DNA from: Begonia masoniana
Lineage: Eukaryota > Streptophyta > Magnoliopsida > Cucurbitales > Begoniaceae
Length of the DNA: 64,000 bases
Assembly: GCA_022432975.1 (NCBI GenBank)
Contig: CM039508.1
Span: 14,044,954 to 14,108,953 of the forward strand
Reading direction: 5' to 3'
The notes under the pieces are model-generated. The model had not been told where the DNA came from. It did no database searches and saw only the letters and a list, made by a program, of their open reading frames with translations. This document shows, one piece after another, positions 11,628 to 24,900 of the stretch. The position numbers were made by a program, and so were the translations under genes. How positions within the stretch are numbered: position 1 is the stretch's first letter; the number at the start of each line of letters is the position of its first letter.

Positions 11628-11784
11628 TCATCAATCCTTGCGGCATTTGAAAAGTCAAAATAAGTTAAACAAAAGACATGCAAGGTGGATGCAGTTTATA
11701 GAGACGTTTCCATATGTAATAAAGTATAAACAAGGCAAGGAGAATGTTGTGGCAGATGCACTTTCTCGCAGGTACGCTCTATAG
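11614..11784 (+). pseudogene. Ty3 RNase H C-terminal fragment
   Basis: Reads [18 protein letters not shown], then [10 protein letters not shown] and ADALSRR, the usual C-terminal end of plant Ty3 RNase H. It lies in a different frame from the preceding RT, consistent with a deletion at about 11,615 that removed the connection domain and most of RNase H. The frame ends at TAG (11,782-11,784), and integrase coding continues in the same frame after it, so this is a point nonsense. Confidence 0.85.
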
Positions 11785-12486
11785 AATTCGTTTAGTGCTA
11801 AAATGATGGGGTTCTCACATTTAATTGATCTGTATGAGAATGATTTGGATTTTGCTAAAGTATATGGTTTATGTAGTAAAGGTGGATTTGGGAAATTCTA
11901 TAAGCATGATAAGTTTTTGTTTAAGGAAAATAAACTTTGCATTCCAGTAAGTTATATGCGTGAGTTATTAGTGCATGAAGCTCATTGTGGAGGTTTGATG
12001 GGTCATTTTGGAACTAAACGTACACTTGACATTTTAAATGAGCATTTTTATTGGCCAAAAATGAAAAGAGATGTTGTACGTTTTTGTGATTGTTGTGTGA
12101 CATGTAGAAAGGCAAAATCTAAGATTCAACCTCATGGTTTATATACTCCGCTCCCTGTTCCTAGTGAGCCATGGATGCATATTAGTATGGATTTTGTTTT
12201 GGGATTGTCTAGATCTATAAATAGACATGATTCTGTTTTTGAGGAAGGAGGGAATGATAGGCTTGAAGAGGTGGATTCTATAGAAGCAAATCAAGAGGAT
12301 ACATCAATGGCTAAAGAGGATTCAATACAACTACCACAAGGTCCATTGACAAGAGCTCGAGCTAAAGCATTTCAAAAGGCTATTCAAAACTTACTTTATG
12401 TTGAAAAGATTGCTCAAAATGAAGAAGGAAGTTTTCAACGTTATTACACACTTATCGAAGCCTTAAATGAAGAGAATTCAGCTTGA
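11785..12486 (+). pseudogene. Ty3 integrase N-terminal fragment plus polyprotein tail
   Basis: Contains the HHCC zinc-binding part of integrase (HEAHCGGLMGHFGTKRT, then CDCCVTCRKAK) and the start of the catalytic core (PWMHISMDFVLGL). After GLSRS (about 12,213) the core is deleted, and the frame resumes in the C-terminal tail, crosses the PPT (SVFEEGGN) and runs about 77 codons into the LTR with GPLTRARAKAFQKAIQN. The catalytic D and E after the first Asp are lost, so no integrase activity is expected. Confidence 0.85.
12240..12254 (+). promoter_or_regulatory. Polypurine tract of Ty3 element 2
   Basis: Purine-rich TGAGGAAGGAGGGAA sits directly before the LTR start TGATAGG. This is the expected position and composition for plus-strand DNA priming. 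It is also read as codons in the polyprotein tail. Confidence 0.75.
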
Positions 12487-12903
12487 GAAGATATATTACT
12501 TTATGGGCCGATTTGGTATTTTGCTTTCTTAGTTCAAGTTTATTATTTTTAGTGTTTTTCCATGCCCAAAGAATTGTGTTAATGGGCCAAAAAAATTTAG
12601 GCTATTTTTGGGTAATTTTAGGGTTTCTTTTATGCCTACTATAAAAGAGGCAAGTTTATCTTTGTAAAAGAAGCTATTATTTTTTGTGAATGCATTGTGA
12701 GAGTATTCTCCTCTTTGTTCTTGAATGAACCAAACCAAACTCAGTAAGAATTGATCAACTTGTTGTTTCATTTAGGAGTTGAGGTTTTTAGGACATAATT
12801 TCCTACGGGTTTCTCTTCGATCACCTACTCTATTTCTTAGTTTCTGAAGTTCTTTTCAATCTTGTGAGGGTTCTAAGGGTTTGCACCCAAAGGGTTCGCA
12901 TCA
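12255..12903 (+). repeat. 3' LTR of Ty3 element 2 (649 bp)
   Basis: Starts TGATAGGC after the PPT and ends TTCGCATCA, giving TGAT...ATCA ends like the LTRs of elements 1 and 3. U3 carries the polyprotein tail to the TGA at 12,484-12,486. The satellite resumes at 12,904. Confidence 0.78.
12640..12647 (+). promoter_or_regulatory. TATA box in LTR of element 2
   Basis: TATAAAAG lies about 385 bp into the LTR, followed by GAGGCAAG. This is the expected place for the Pol II promoter that drives genomic RNA synthesis. Confidence 0.6.
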
Positions 12904-15900
12904 ACGTAAGTTATCCATTTAACATTCAAAGTTTTAACTTGATGTGATGAGAATGACGTGTATTGAGTACCCAATAAGCTTCATGGACGAGTAATTAAGA
13001 CTAAGTAATGCGTTTGATGAAGTATAAGAAACTTTACTTCAATCGATTTGTTCCAAAAGAGCTGAACGTATCAAGCAAATGAGGTTGAGTGTTACATGAC
13101 TTGTGGTTAGAACCTAAGTTATCCATTTCACATTCAAGGTTTTAACTTAAAGTGATGAGAACGACGTGTATCGACTACCCAATAACCTTCATGGACGAGT
13201 AATTCAGACTTAGTAATGCGTTTGATGAAGTATAAAAAACTTTACTTCAATCGATTTGTTCCAAAAGAGCTGAACGTATCAAGCAAATGAGGTTGAGTGT
13301 TACATGACATGTGGTTAGAACCTAAGTTATCCATTTCACATTATAGATTTTAACTTGAAGTGATAAGAACGGCGTGTATTGAGTACCCAATAACCTTCAT
13401 GGACGAGTAATTAAGACTTAGTAATGCGTTTCATGAAGTATAAGAAACTTTACTTCAATCGATTTGCTCCCAAAGAGCTGAACGTATCAAGCAAATGAGG
13501 TTGAGTGTTACATGACTTGTGCTAGAACCTAAGTTATCCATTTCACATTCAAGGTTTTTACTTGAAGTGATGTGAACGACGTGTATTGAGGACCCAATAA
13601 CCTTCATGGACGAGTAATTAAGACTTTGTAATGCGTTTGATGAAGTATAAAAAACTTTACTTCAATCGATTTGTTCCAAAAGAGCTGAACGTATGAAGCA
13701 AATGAGGTTGAGTGTTACATGACTTGTGGTTAGAACCTAAGTTATCCATTTCACATTCAAGGTTTTAACTTGAAGTGATGAGAACGACGTGTATTGAGTA
13801 CCCAATAACCTTCATGGACGAGTAATTAAGACTTAGTAATGCGTTTGATGATGTATAAAGAAACTTTACTTCAATCGATTTGTTCCAAAAGAGCTGAACG
13901 TATCAAGCAAATGAGGTTGAGTGTTACATGACTTGTGGTTAGAACCTAAGTTATATATTTCACATTCAAGGTTGTTACTTGAAGTGATGGAACGACGTGT
14001 ATTGAGTACCCAATAACCTTCATGGACGAGTAATTCAGACTTAGTAATGCGTTTGATAAAGTATAAGAAACTTTACTTCAATCGATTTGTTCCAAAAGAG
14101 CTAAACGTATCAAGCAAATGCGGTTGAGAGTTACATGACTTGTGGTTAGAACCTAACTTATCCATTTCACATTCAAGGTTTTAACTTGAAGTGATGAGAA
14201 CGACGTGTATTGAGTACCCAATAACCTTCATGGACGAGTAATTAAGACTTAGTAATGCGTTATTGATAGTATAAGAAACTTTACTTCAATCGATTTGTTC
14301 CAAAAGAGCTGAACGTATCAAGCAAATGAGGTTGAGTGTTACATGACTTGTGGTTAGAACCTAAGTTATCATTTCACATTCAAGGTTTTACTTGAAGTGA
14401 TGAGAACGACGTGTATTGAGGACCCAATAACCTTCATGGACGAGTAATTAAGACTTAGTAATGCGTTAGATGATGTATAAGAAACTTTTATTCAATCGAT
14501 TTGTTCCAAAAGAGCTGAACGTATCAAGCAAATGAGGTTGAGTGTTACATGACTTGTGGTTAGAACCTAAGTTATATATTTCACATTCAAGGTTTTACTT
14601 GAAGTGATGAGGAACGACGTGTATTGAGTACCCAATAACCTTCATGGACGAGTAATTAAGACTTAGTAATGCGTTAGATGATGTATAAGAAACTTTTCTT
14701 CAATCGATTTGTTCCAAAAGAGCTGAACGTATCAAGCAAATGAGGTTGAGTGTTACATGACTTGTGGTTAGAACCTAAGTTATACATTTCACATTCAAGG
14801 TTTTAACTTGAAGTGATGAGAACGACGTGTATTGAGTACCCAATAACCTTCATGGACGAGTAATTAACGACTTTAGTAATGCGGTTGATGAAGTATAAGA
14901 AACTTCACTTCAATCGATTTGCTCTAAAAGAGCTGAACGTATCAAGCAAATGAGGTTGAGAGTTACATGACTTGTGAGTTAGAATCTAAGTTATCCATTT
15001 CACATTCAAGGTTTTACTTGAAGTGATGTGAACGACGTGTATTGAGTACCCAATAAACTTCATGGACGAGTAATTAAGACTTAGTAATGCGTTTGATGAG
15101 TATAAGAAACTTACTTCAATCGATTTGTTCCTAAAAGAGCTGAACGTATGAAGCAAATGAGGTTGAGTGTTACATGACTTGTGGTTAGAACCTACGTTAT
15201 CCATTTCACATTCAAGGTTTTAACTTGAAGTGATGAGAACGACGTGTATTGAGGACCCAATAACCTTCATGGACGAGTAATTAAGACTTAGTAATGCGTT
15301 TGATGAGTATAAGAAACTTTACTTCAATCGATTTGTTCCAAAAGAGCTGAACGTATAAGCAAATGAGGTTGAGTGTTACATGACTTGTGGTTAGAACCTA
15401 AGTTATCTATTTCACATTCAAAGGTTTTAACTTGAAGTGATGAGAACGACGTGTATTGAGGACCCAATAACCTTCATGGACGAGTAATTAAGACTTAGTA
15501 ATGCGTTATGATGAAGTATAAGAAACTTTTACTTCAATCGATTTGCTCCAAAAGAGCTGAACGTATCAAGCAAATTGAGGTTGAGTGTTACATGACTTGT
15601 GGTTAGAACCTAAGTTATCCATTTCACATTCAAGGTTTTAACTTGAAGTGATGAGAACGACGTGTATTGAGGACCCAATAACCTTCATGGACGAGTAATT
15701 AAGACTTAGTAATGCGTTAGATGAAGTATAAGAAACTTTTACTTCAATCGATTTGCTCCAAAAGAGCTGAACGTATCAAGCAAATTGAGGTTGAGTGTTA
15801 CATGACTTGTGGTTAGAACCTAAGTTATCCATTTCACATTCAAGGTTTTAACTTGAAGTGATGAGAACGACGTGTATTGAGTACCAATAACCTTCATGGA

Positions 15901-18900
15901 CGAGTAATTAAGACTTAGTAATGCGTTAGATGAATGTATAAGAAACTTTACTTCAATCGATTTGCTCCAAAAGAGCTGAACGTATCAAGCAAATGAGGTT
16001 GAGTGTTACATGACTTGTGGTTAGAACCTAAGTTATCATTTCACATTCAAGGTTTTTACTTGAAGTGATGGGAACGACGTGTATTGAGGACCCAATAACC
16101 TTCATGGACGAGTAATTAAGACTTAGTAATGCGTTTGATGAAGTATAAGAAACATTACTTCAATCGATTTGCTCCAAAAGAGCTGAACGTATCAAGCAAA
16201 TGAGGTTGAGTGTTACATGACTTGTGGTTAGAACCTAAGTTATACATTTCACATTCAAGGTTTTAACTTGAAGTGATGAGAACGACGTGTATTGAGTACC
16301 CAATAATCCTTATGGACGAGAAATTAACGCTTTGTAATGCGGTTGATGAAGTATAAGAAACTTCACTTCAATCGATTTGCTCTAAAAGAGCTGAACGTAT
16401 CAAGCAAATGAGGTTGAGAGTTACATGACTTGTGACTAGAATCTAAGTTATCCATTTCACATTCAATGTTTTTACTTGAAGTGATGTGAACCACGTGTAT
16501 TGAGGACCCAATAAACTTCATGGACGAGTAATTAAGACTTTGTAATGCGTTTGATGAAGTATAAAAAACTTTACTTCAATCGATTTGTTCTAAAAGAGCT
16601 GAACGTATGAAGCAAATGAGGTTGAGTGTTACATGACTTGTGGTTAGAACCTAAGTTATCCATTTCACATTCAAAGTTTTAACTTGAAGTGATGAGAACG
16701 ACGTGTATTGAGTACCCAATAACCTTCATGGACGAGTAATTAAGACTTAGTAATGCGTTTGATGATGTATAAGAAACTTTTCTTCAATCGATTTGCTCCA
16801 AAAGAGCTGAACGTATCAAGCAAATGAGGTTGAGAGTTACATGACTTGTGGTTAGAACCTAAGTTATCCATTTCACATTCAAGGTTTTTACTCGAAGTGA
16901 TGGGAACGACGTGTATTGAGGACCCAATAACCTTCATGGACGAGTAATTAAGACTTAGTAATTTGTTAGATGAAGTATAAGAAACTTTACTTCAATCGAT
17001 TTGCTCCAAAAAAGCTGAACGTATCAAGCAAATGAGGTTGGATGTTATATGACTTGTGGTTAGAACCTAAGTTATCCATTTCACATTCAAGGTTTTAACT
17101 TGAAGTGATGAGAACGACGTGTATTGAGTACCCAATAACCTTCATGGACGAGTAATTAAAACTTAGTAATGCGTTTGATAATGTATAAGAAACTTTTCTT
17201 CAATCGATTTGTTCCAAAAGAGCTGAACGTATCAAGCAAATGAGGTTGAGTGTTACATGACTTGTGGTTAGAACCTACGTTATCCATTTCACATTCATGA
17301 TTTTAACTTGAAGTGATGAGAACGACGTGTTTTGAGTACCCAATAACCTTCATGTACGAGTAATTAAGACTTAGTAATGCGTTTGATGAAGTATAAGAAA
17401 CTTTACTTCAATCGATTTTCTCCAAAAAAGCTGAACGTATCAAGCAAATGAGGTTGGGTGTTACATGACTTGTGGTTAGAACCTAAGTTATCCATTTAAC
17501 ATTAAAGGTTTTAACTTGAAGTGATGAGAACGACGTGTATTGAGTACCCAATAACCTTCTTGGACGAGTAATTAAGACTTAGTAATGCGTTTGATAATGT
17601 ATAAGAAACTTTTCTTCAATCGATTTGTTCCAAAAGAGCTCAACGTATCAAGCAAATGAGGTTGAGTGTTACATGACTTGTGGTTAGAACCTAAGTTATA
17701 TATTTCACATGCAAGGTTTTTACTTGAAGTGATGGGAACGACGTGTTATGAGGACCCAATAACCTTCATGGATGAGTAATTAAGACTTAGTAATGCGTTT
17801 GATGAAATATAAGAAACTTTACATCAATCGATTTGTTCCAAAAGAGCTGGACGTATCAAGCAAATGAGGTTGAGTGTTACATGACTTTTGGTTAGAACCT
17901 AAGTTATGCATTTCACATTCAAGGTTTTAACTTGAAGTGATGAGAACGACGTGTATTGAGTACCCAATAATCCTTATGGACGAGAAATTAACGCTTAGTA
18001 ATGCGGTTGATGAAGTATAAGAAACTTTACTTCAATCGATTTGCTCTAAAAGAGCTGAACGTATCAAGCAAATGAGGTTGAGAGTTACATGACTTGTGAC
18101 TAGAATCTAAGTTATCCATTTCACATTCAATGTTTTTACTTGAATGATGTGAACGACGTGTATTGAGGACCCAATAACCTTCATGGACGAGTAATTAAGA
18201 CTTTGTAATGCGTTTGATGAAGTATAAAAATCTTTACTTCAATCGATTTGTTCTAAAAGAGCAGAACGTATGAAGCAAATGAGGTTGAGTGTTACATGAC
18301 TTGTGGTTAGAACCTAAGTTATCCATTTCACATTCAAAGTTTTAACTTGAAGTGATGAGAACGACATGTATTGAGTACCAAATAACCTTCATGGACGAGT
18401 AATTAAGACTTAGTAATGCGTTTGATGAATGTATAAGAAACTTTCTTCAATCGATTTGTTCCAAAAGAGCTGAACGTATCAAGCAAAGTGAGGTTGAGTG
18501 TTACATGACTTGTGGTTAGAACCTACGTTATCCTATTTCACATTCAATGATTTTACTTGAAGTGATGGGAACGACGTGTATTGAGGACCCAATAACCTTC
18601 ATCGACGAGTAATTAAGACTTAGTAATGCGTTTGATGAAGTATAAGAAACTTTACTTCAATCGATTTGTCTCCAAAAGAGCTGAACGTATCAAGCAAATG
18701 AGGTTGAGTGTTACATGACTTGTGGTTAGAACCTAAGTTATCCATTTCACATTCAAGGTTTTACTTGAAGTGATGAGAACGACGTGTATTGAGGACCCAA
18801 TAACCTTCATCGGACGAGTAATTAAGACTTAGTAATGCGTTGATGATGTATAAGAAACTTTACTTCAATCGATTTGTTCCAAAAGAGCTGAACGTATCAA

Positions 18901-21900
18901 GCAAATGAGGTTGAGTGTTACATGACTTGTGGCTAGAACCTAGGTTATCCATTACACATTCAAGGTTTTTACTTGAAGTGATGAGAACGACGTGTATTGA
19001 GGACCCAATAACTTCATGGATCGAGTAATTAAGACTTAGTAATGCGTTTGATGAAATATAAAAACTTTACTTCAATCGATTTGTTCCAAAAGAGCTGAAC
19101 GTATCAAGCAAATGAGGTTGAGTGTTACATGACTTGTGGTTAGAACATAAGTTATCCATTCACATTCAAGGTTTTAACTTGAAGTGATGAGAACGACGTG
19201 TATTGAGTATCCCAATAACCTTCATGGACGAGTAATTAAGACTTAGTAATAGCGTTGATGATGTATAAGCAACTTTCACTTCAATCGATTTGTTCCAAAA
19301 GAGCTTGAACGTATCAAGCAAATGAGGTTGAGTAGTTACATGACTTGTGTTAGAACCTAAGTTTCCTATTTCACATTCAAGGTTTTACTTGAAGTGATGG
19401 GAACGACGTGTATTGAGGACCCAATAACCTTCATGGACGAGTAATTAAGACTTAGTAATGCGTTTGATGAAGTATAAGAAACTTTACTTCAATCGATTTG
19501 CTCCAAAAGAGCTGAACGTATCAAGCAAATGAGGTTGAGTGTTACATGACTTGTGGTTAGAACCTAAGTTATGCATTTCACATTCAAGGTTTTAACTTGA
19601 AGTGATGAAGAACGACGTGTATTGAGTACCCAATAACCTTCATGGACGAGTAATTAAGACTTAGTAATGCGTTTGATGTAGTATAAGAAACTTTACTTCA
19701 ATCGATTTGTTCCGAAAGAGCTGAACGTATCAAGCAAATGAGGTTGAGTGTTACATGACTTGTGGTTAGAACCTAATGTTAGCATTTCACATTCAAGGTT
19801 TTAACTTGAAATGATGAGAACGACGTGTATTGAGTACCCAATAACCTTCATGGACGAGTAATTAAGACTTAGTAATGCGTTTGATGTATGTATAAGAAAC
19901 TTTACTTCAATCGATTTGTTCCAAAAGAGCTGAACGTATCAAGCAAATGAGGTTAGAGGTTACATGACTTGTGGTTAGAACCTAAGTTATCCATTTCACA
20001 TTCAAGATTTTAACTTGAAGTGATGAGAACGACGTGTATTGAGTACCCAATAACCTTCATGGACGAGTAATTAAGACTTAGTAATGCGTTTGATGAGTAT
20101 AAGAAAACTTTACTTCAATCGATTTGCTCCAAAGAGCTGAACGTATCAAGCAAATGAGGTTGAGTGTTACATGACTTGTGGTTAGAACCTACGTTATCCA
20201 TTTCACTATTCAAGGATTTTACTTGAAGTGATGAGAACGACGTGTATTGAGGACCCAATAACCTTCATGGTACGAGTAATTAAGACTTAGTAATGCGTTT
20301 GATGAAGTATAAGAAACTTTACTTCAATCGATTTGCTCCAAAAGGCTGACGTATCAAGCAAATGAGGTTAGATGTTACATGACTTGTGGTTAGAACCTAA
20401 GTTATTCATTTCACATTCAAGATTTTAACATGAAGTGATGAGAACGACGTGTATTGAGTACCCAATAACCTTCATGGACGAGTAATTAAGACTTAGTAAT
20501 GCGTTTGATGAAGCATAAGAAACTTTACTTCAATCGATTTGCTCCAAAAGAGCTGAACGTATCAAGCAAATGAGGTTGAGTGTTACATGACTTGTGGTTA
20601 GAACCTAAGTTATGCATTTCACATTCAAGTTTTAACTTGAAGTGATGAGAACGACGTGTATTGAGTACCCAATAACCTTCATGGACGAGTAATTAAGACT
20701 TAGTAATGCGTTTGATGAAGTATAAGAAACTTTACTTCAATCGATTTGCTTCCAAAAGAGCTGAACGTATCAAGCAAATGAGGTTGAGTGTTACATGACT
20801 TGTGGTTAGAACCTAGTTATGCCATTTCACATTCAAGGTTTTTAACTTGAAATGATAAGAACGACTTGTATTGAGTACCCAATAACCTTCATGGACGAGT
20901 AATTAAGACTTAGTAATGCGTTTGATGACGTATAAAAACTTTACTTCAATCGATTTGTTCCAAAAGAGCTGAACGTATCAGCAAATGAGGTTGAGTGTTA
21001 CATGACTTGTGGTTAGAACCTAAGTTATGCATTTCACATTCAAGGTTTTAACTTGAAATGATGAGAACGACGTGTATTGAGTACCCAATAACCTTCATGG
21101 ACGAGTAATTAGACTTAGTAATGCGTTTGATGTAGTATAAGAAACTTTACTTCAATCGATTTGTCCAAAAGAGCTGAACGTATCAAGCAATGAGGTTAGA
21201 GTTACATGACTTGAGGTTAGAACCTAAGTTACCTATTCACATTCAAGATTTTAACTTGAAGTGATGAGAACGACGTGGATTGAGTACCCAATAACCTTCA
21301 TGGACGAGTAATTAAGACTTAGTAATGCGTTTGATGAAGTATAAGAAACTTTACTTCAATCGATTTGCTTCCAAAAGAGCTGAACGTATCAAGCAAATGA
21401 GGTTGAGTGTTACATGACTTGTGGTTAGAACCTAAGTTATCCATTTCACATTCAAGGTTTTACTTGAAGTGATGAGAACGACGTGTATTGAGGACCCAAT
21501 AACCTTCATGGACGAGTAATTAAGACTTAGTAATGCGTTTGATGAAGTATAAGAAACTTTACTTCAATCGATTTGTTCCAAAAGAGCTGAACGTATCAAG
21601 CAAATGAGGTTGAGATGTTACATGACTTGTGGTTAGAACCTAAGTTATCCATTTCACATTCAAGGTTTTAACTTGAAGTGATGAGAACGACGTGTATTGA
21701 GTACCCAATAACCTTCATGGACGAGTAATTAAGACTTAGTAATGCGTTTGATGAAGTATAAGAAACTTTACTTCAATCGATTTGTTCCAAAAGAGCTGAA
21801 CGTATCAAGCAAATGAGGTGAGTGTTACATGACTTGTGGTTAGAACCTAAGTTATCCATTTCACATTCAAAGGTTTTAACTTGAAGTGATGAGAACGACG

Positions 21901-24900
21901 TGTATTGAGTACCCAATAACCTTCATGGAACGAGTAATTAAGACTTAGTAATGCGTTTGATGAGTATAAGAAACTTTACTTCAATCGATTTGTTCCAAAA
22001 GAGCTGAACGTATCAAGCAAATGAGGTTGAGTGTTACATGACTTGTGGTTAGAACCTAAGTTATCCATTTCACATTCAAGGTTTTACTTGAAGTGATGGA
22101 ACGACGTGTATTGAGTACCCAAATAACCTTCATGGACGAGTAATTAAGACTTAGTAATGCGTTGTTGATGAGTATAGAAACTTTACTTCAATCGATTTGT
22201 TCCAAAAGAGCTGAACGTATCAAGCAAATGAGGTTAGAGTTACATGACTTGGGTTAGAACCTAAGTTATCCATTTCACATTCAAGATTTTAACTTGAAGT
22301 GATGAGAACGACGTGTATTGAGTACCCAATAACCATCATGGACGAGTAATTAAGACTTAGTAATGCGTTTGATGAAGCATAAGAAACTTTACTTCAATCG
22401 ATTTGCTCCAAAAGAGCTGAACGTATCAAGCAAATGAGGTTGAGTGTTACATGACTTGTGGTTAGAACCTAAGTTATGCATTTCACATTCAAGGTTTTAA
22501 CTTGAAGTGATGAGAACGACTTGTATTGATTACCCAATAACCTTCATGGACGAGTAATTAAGACTTAGTAATGCGTTTGATGTAGTATAAGAAACTTTAC
22601 TTCAATCGATTTGCTCCAAAAGAGCTGAACGTATCAAGCAAATGAGGTTGAGTGTTACATGACTTGTGGTTAGAACCTAAGTTATGCATTTCACATTCAG
22701 GTTTTAACTTGAAGTGATAGAACGACGTGTATTGAGTACCCAATAACCTTCATGGACGAGTAATTAAGACTTAGTAATGCGTTTGATGAAGTATAAGAAA
22801 CTTTACTTCAATCGATTTGTTCCAAAAGAGCTTATCGTATCAAGCAAATGAGGTTGAGAGTTACATGACTTGTGACTAGAATCTAAAATATCCATTTCAC
22901 ATTCAATGTTTTTACTTGAAGTGATGTGAACGACGTGTATTGAGGACCCAATAACCTTCATGGACGAGTAATTAAGACTTTGTAATGCGTTTGATGAAGT
23001 ATAAAAATCTTTACTTGAATCGATTTGTTCTAAAAGAGCTGAACGTATGAAGCAAATGAGGTTGAGTGTTACATGACTTGTGGTTAGAACCTAAGTTATC
23101 CATTTCACATTCAAAGTTTTAACTTGAATGATGGAGAACGACGTGTATTGAGTACCCAATAACCTTCATGGACGAGTAATTAAGACTTAGTAATGCGTTT
23201 GATGATGTATAAGAAACTTTTCTACAATCGATTTGTTCCAAAAGAGCTGAACGTATCAAGCAAGTGAGGTTGAGTGTTACATGACTTGTGGTTAGAACCT
23301 AAGTTACCTATTTCACATTCAAGGTTTTTACTTGAAGTGATGAGAACGACGTGTATTGAGTACCCAATAACCTTCATCGACGAGTAATTAAGACTTAGTA
23401 ATGCGTTTGTTGATGTATAAGCAACTTTACTTCAATCGATTTGTTCCAAAAGAGCTGAACGTATCAAGCAAATGAGGTTAAGAGTTACATGACTTGAGGT
23501 TAGAACCTAAGTTACCCATTTCACATTCAAGATTTTAACTTGAAGTGATGAGAACGACGTGTATTGAGTACCCAATAACCTTCATGGACGAGTAATTAAG
23601 ACTTAGTAATGCGTTTGATGAAGCATAAGAAACTTTACTTCAATCGATTTGCTCCAAAAGAGCTGAACGTATCAAGCAAATGAGGTTGAGTGTTACATGA
23701 CTTGTGGTTAGAACCTAAGTTATGCATTTCACATTCAAGGTTTTAACTTGAAGTGATGAGAACGACTTGTATTGAGTACCCAATAACCTTCATGGACGAG
23801 TAATTAAGACTTAGTAATGCGTTTGATGTAGTATAAGAAACTTTACTTCAATCGATTTGCTCCAAAAGAGCTGAACGTATCAAGCAAATGAGGTTGAGTG
23901 TTACATGACTTGTGGTAGAACCTAAGTTATGCATTTCACATTCAAGGTTTTAACTTGAAGTGATGAGAACGACGTGTATTGAGTACCCAATAACCTTCAT
24001 GACGAGTAATTAAGACTTAGTAATGCGTTTGATGAAGTATAAGAAACTTTACTTCAATCGATTTGTTCCAAAAGAGCTGAACGTATCAAGCAAATGAGGT
24101 TCAGAGTTACATGACTTGGGTTAGAACCTAAGTTATCCATTTCACATTCAAGATTTTAACTTGAAGTGATGAGAACGACGTGTATTGAGGACCAATAACC
24201 TTCATGGACGAGTAATTAGACTTAGTAATGCGTTTGATGAAGTATAAGAAATCTTTACTTAATCGATTTGTTCCAAAAGAGCTGAACGTATCAAGCAAAT
24301 GAGGTTGAGTGTTACATGACTTGTGGTTAGAACCTAAGTTATCTATTTCACATTCAAGGTTTTACTTGAAGTGATGAGGAACGACGTGTATTGAGTACCC
24401 AATAACCTTCATCGACGAGTAATTAAGACTTAGTAATGCGTTTGATGAATGTATAAGAAACTTTACTTCAATCGATTTGTTCCAAAAGAGCTGAACGTAT
24501 CAAGCAAATGAGGTTGAGTGTTACATGACTTGTGGTTAGAACCTAAGGTTATCCATTTCACATTCAGGTTTTAACTTGAAGTGATGAGAACGACGTGTAT
24601 TGAGGACCCAATAACTTCATGGACGAGTAATTAAGACTTAGTAATGCGTTTGATGAAGTATAAGAAACTTTACTTCAATCGATTTGCTTCCAAAAGAGCT
24701 GAACCGTATCAAGCAAATGAGGTTGAGTGTTACATGACTTGTGGTAGAACCTAAGTTATCCATTTCACATTCAAGGTTTTAACTTGAGTGATGAGAACGA
24801 CGTGTATTGAGTACCCAATAACCTTCATGGACGAGTAATTAAGACTTAGTAATGCGTTTGATGAAGTATAAGAAACTTTACTTCATCGATTTGCTCCAAA

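Larger units (their letters stand above)
9935..12903 (+). mobile_element. Ty3/gypsy element 2, 5'-truncated with internal deletions
   Basis: Plus-strand element that begins abruptly in the gag C-terminus. It keeps the zinc knuckle, protease and most of RT, then jumps to the end of RNase H, the integrase zinc-binding region, a PPT and a 3' LTR. The 5' LTR, leader and N-terminal gag are absent. Two internal deletions (near 11,615 and near 12,213) and an in-frame TAG make it non-functional. It is related to but distinct from elements 1 and 3. Confidence 0.9.
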
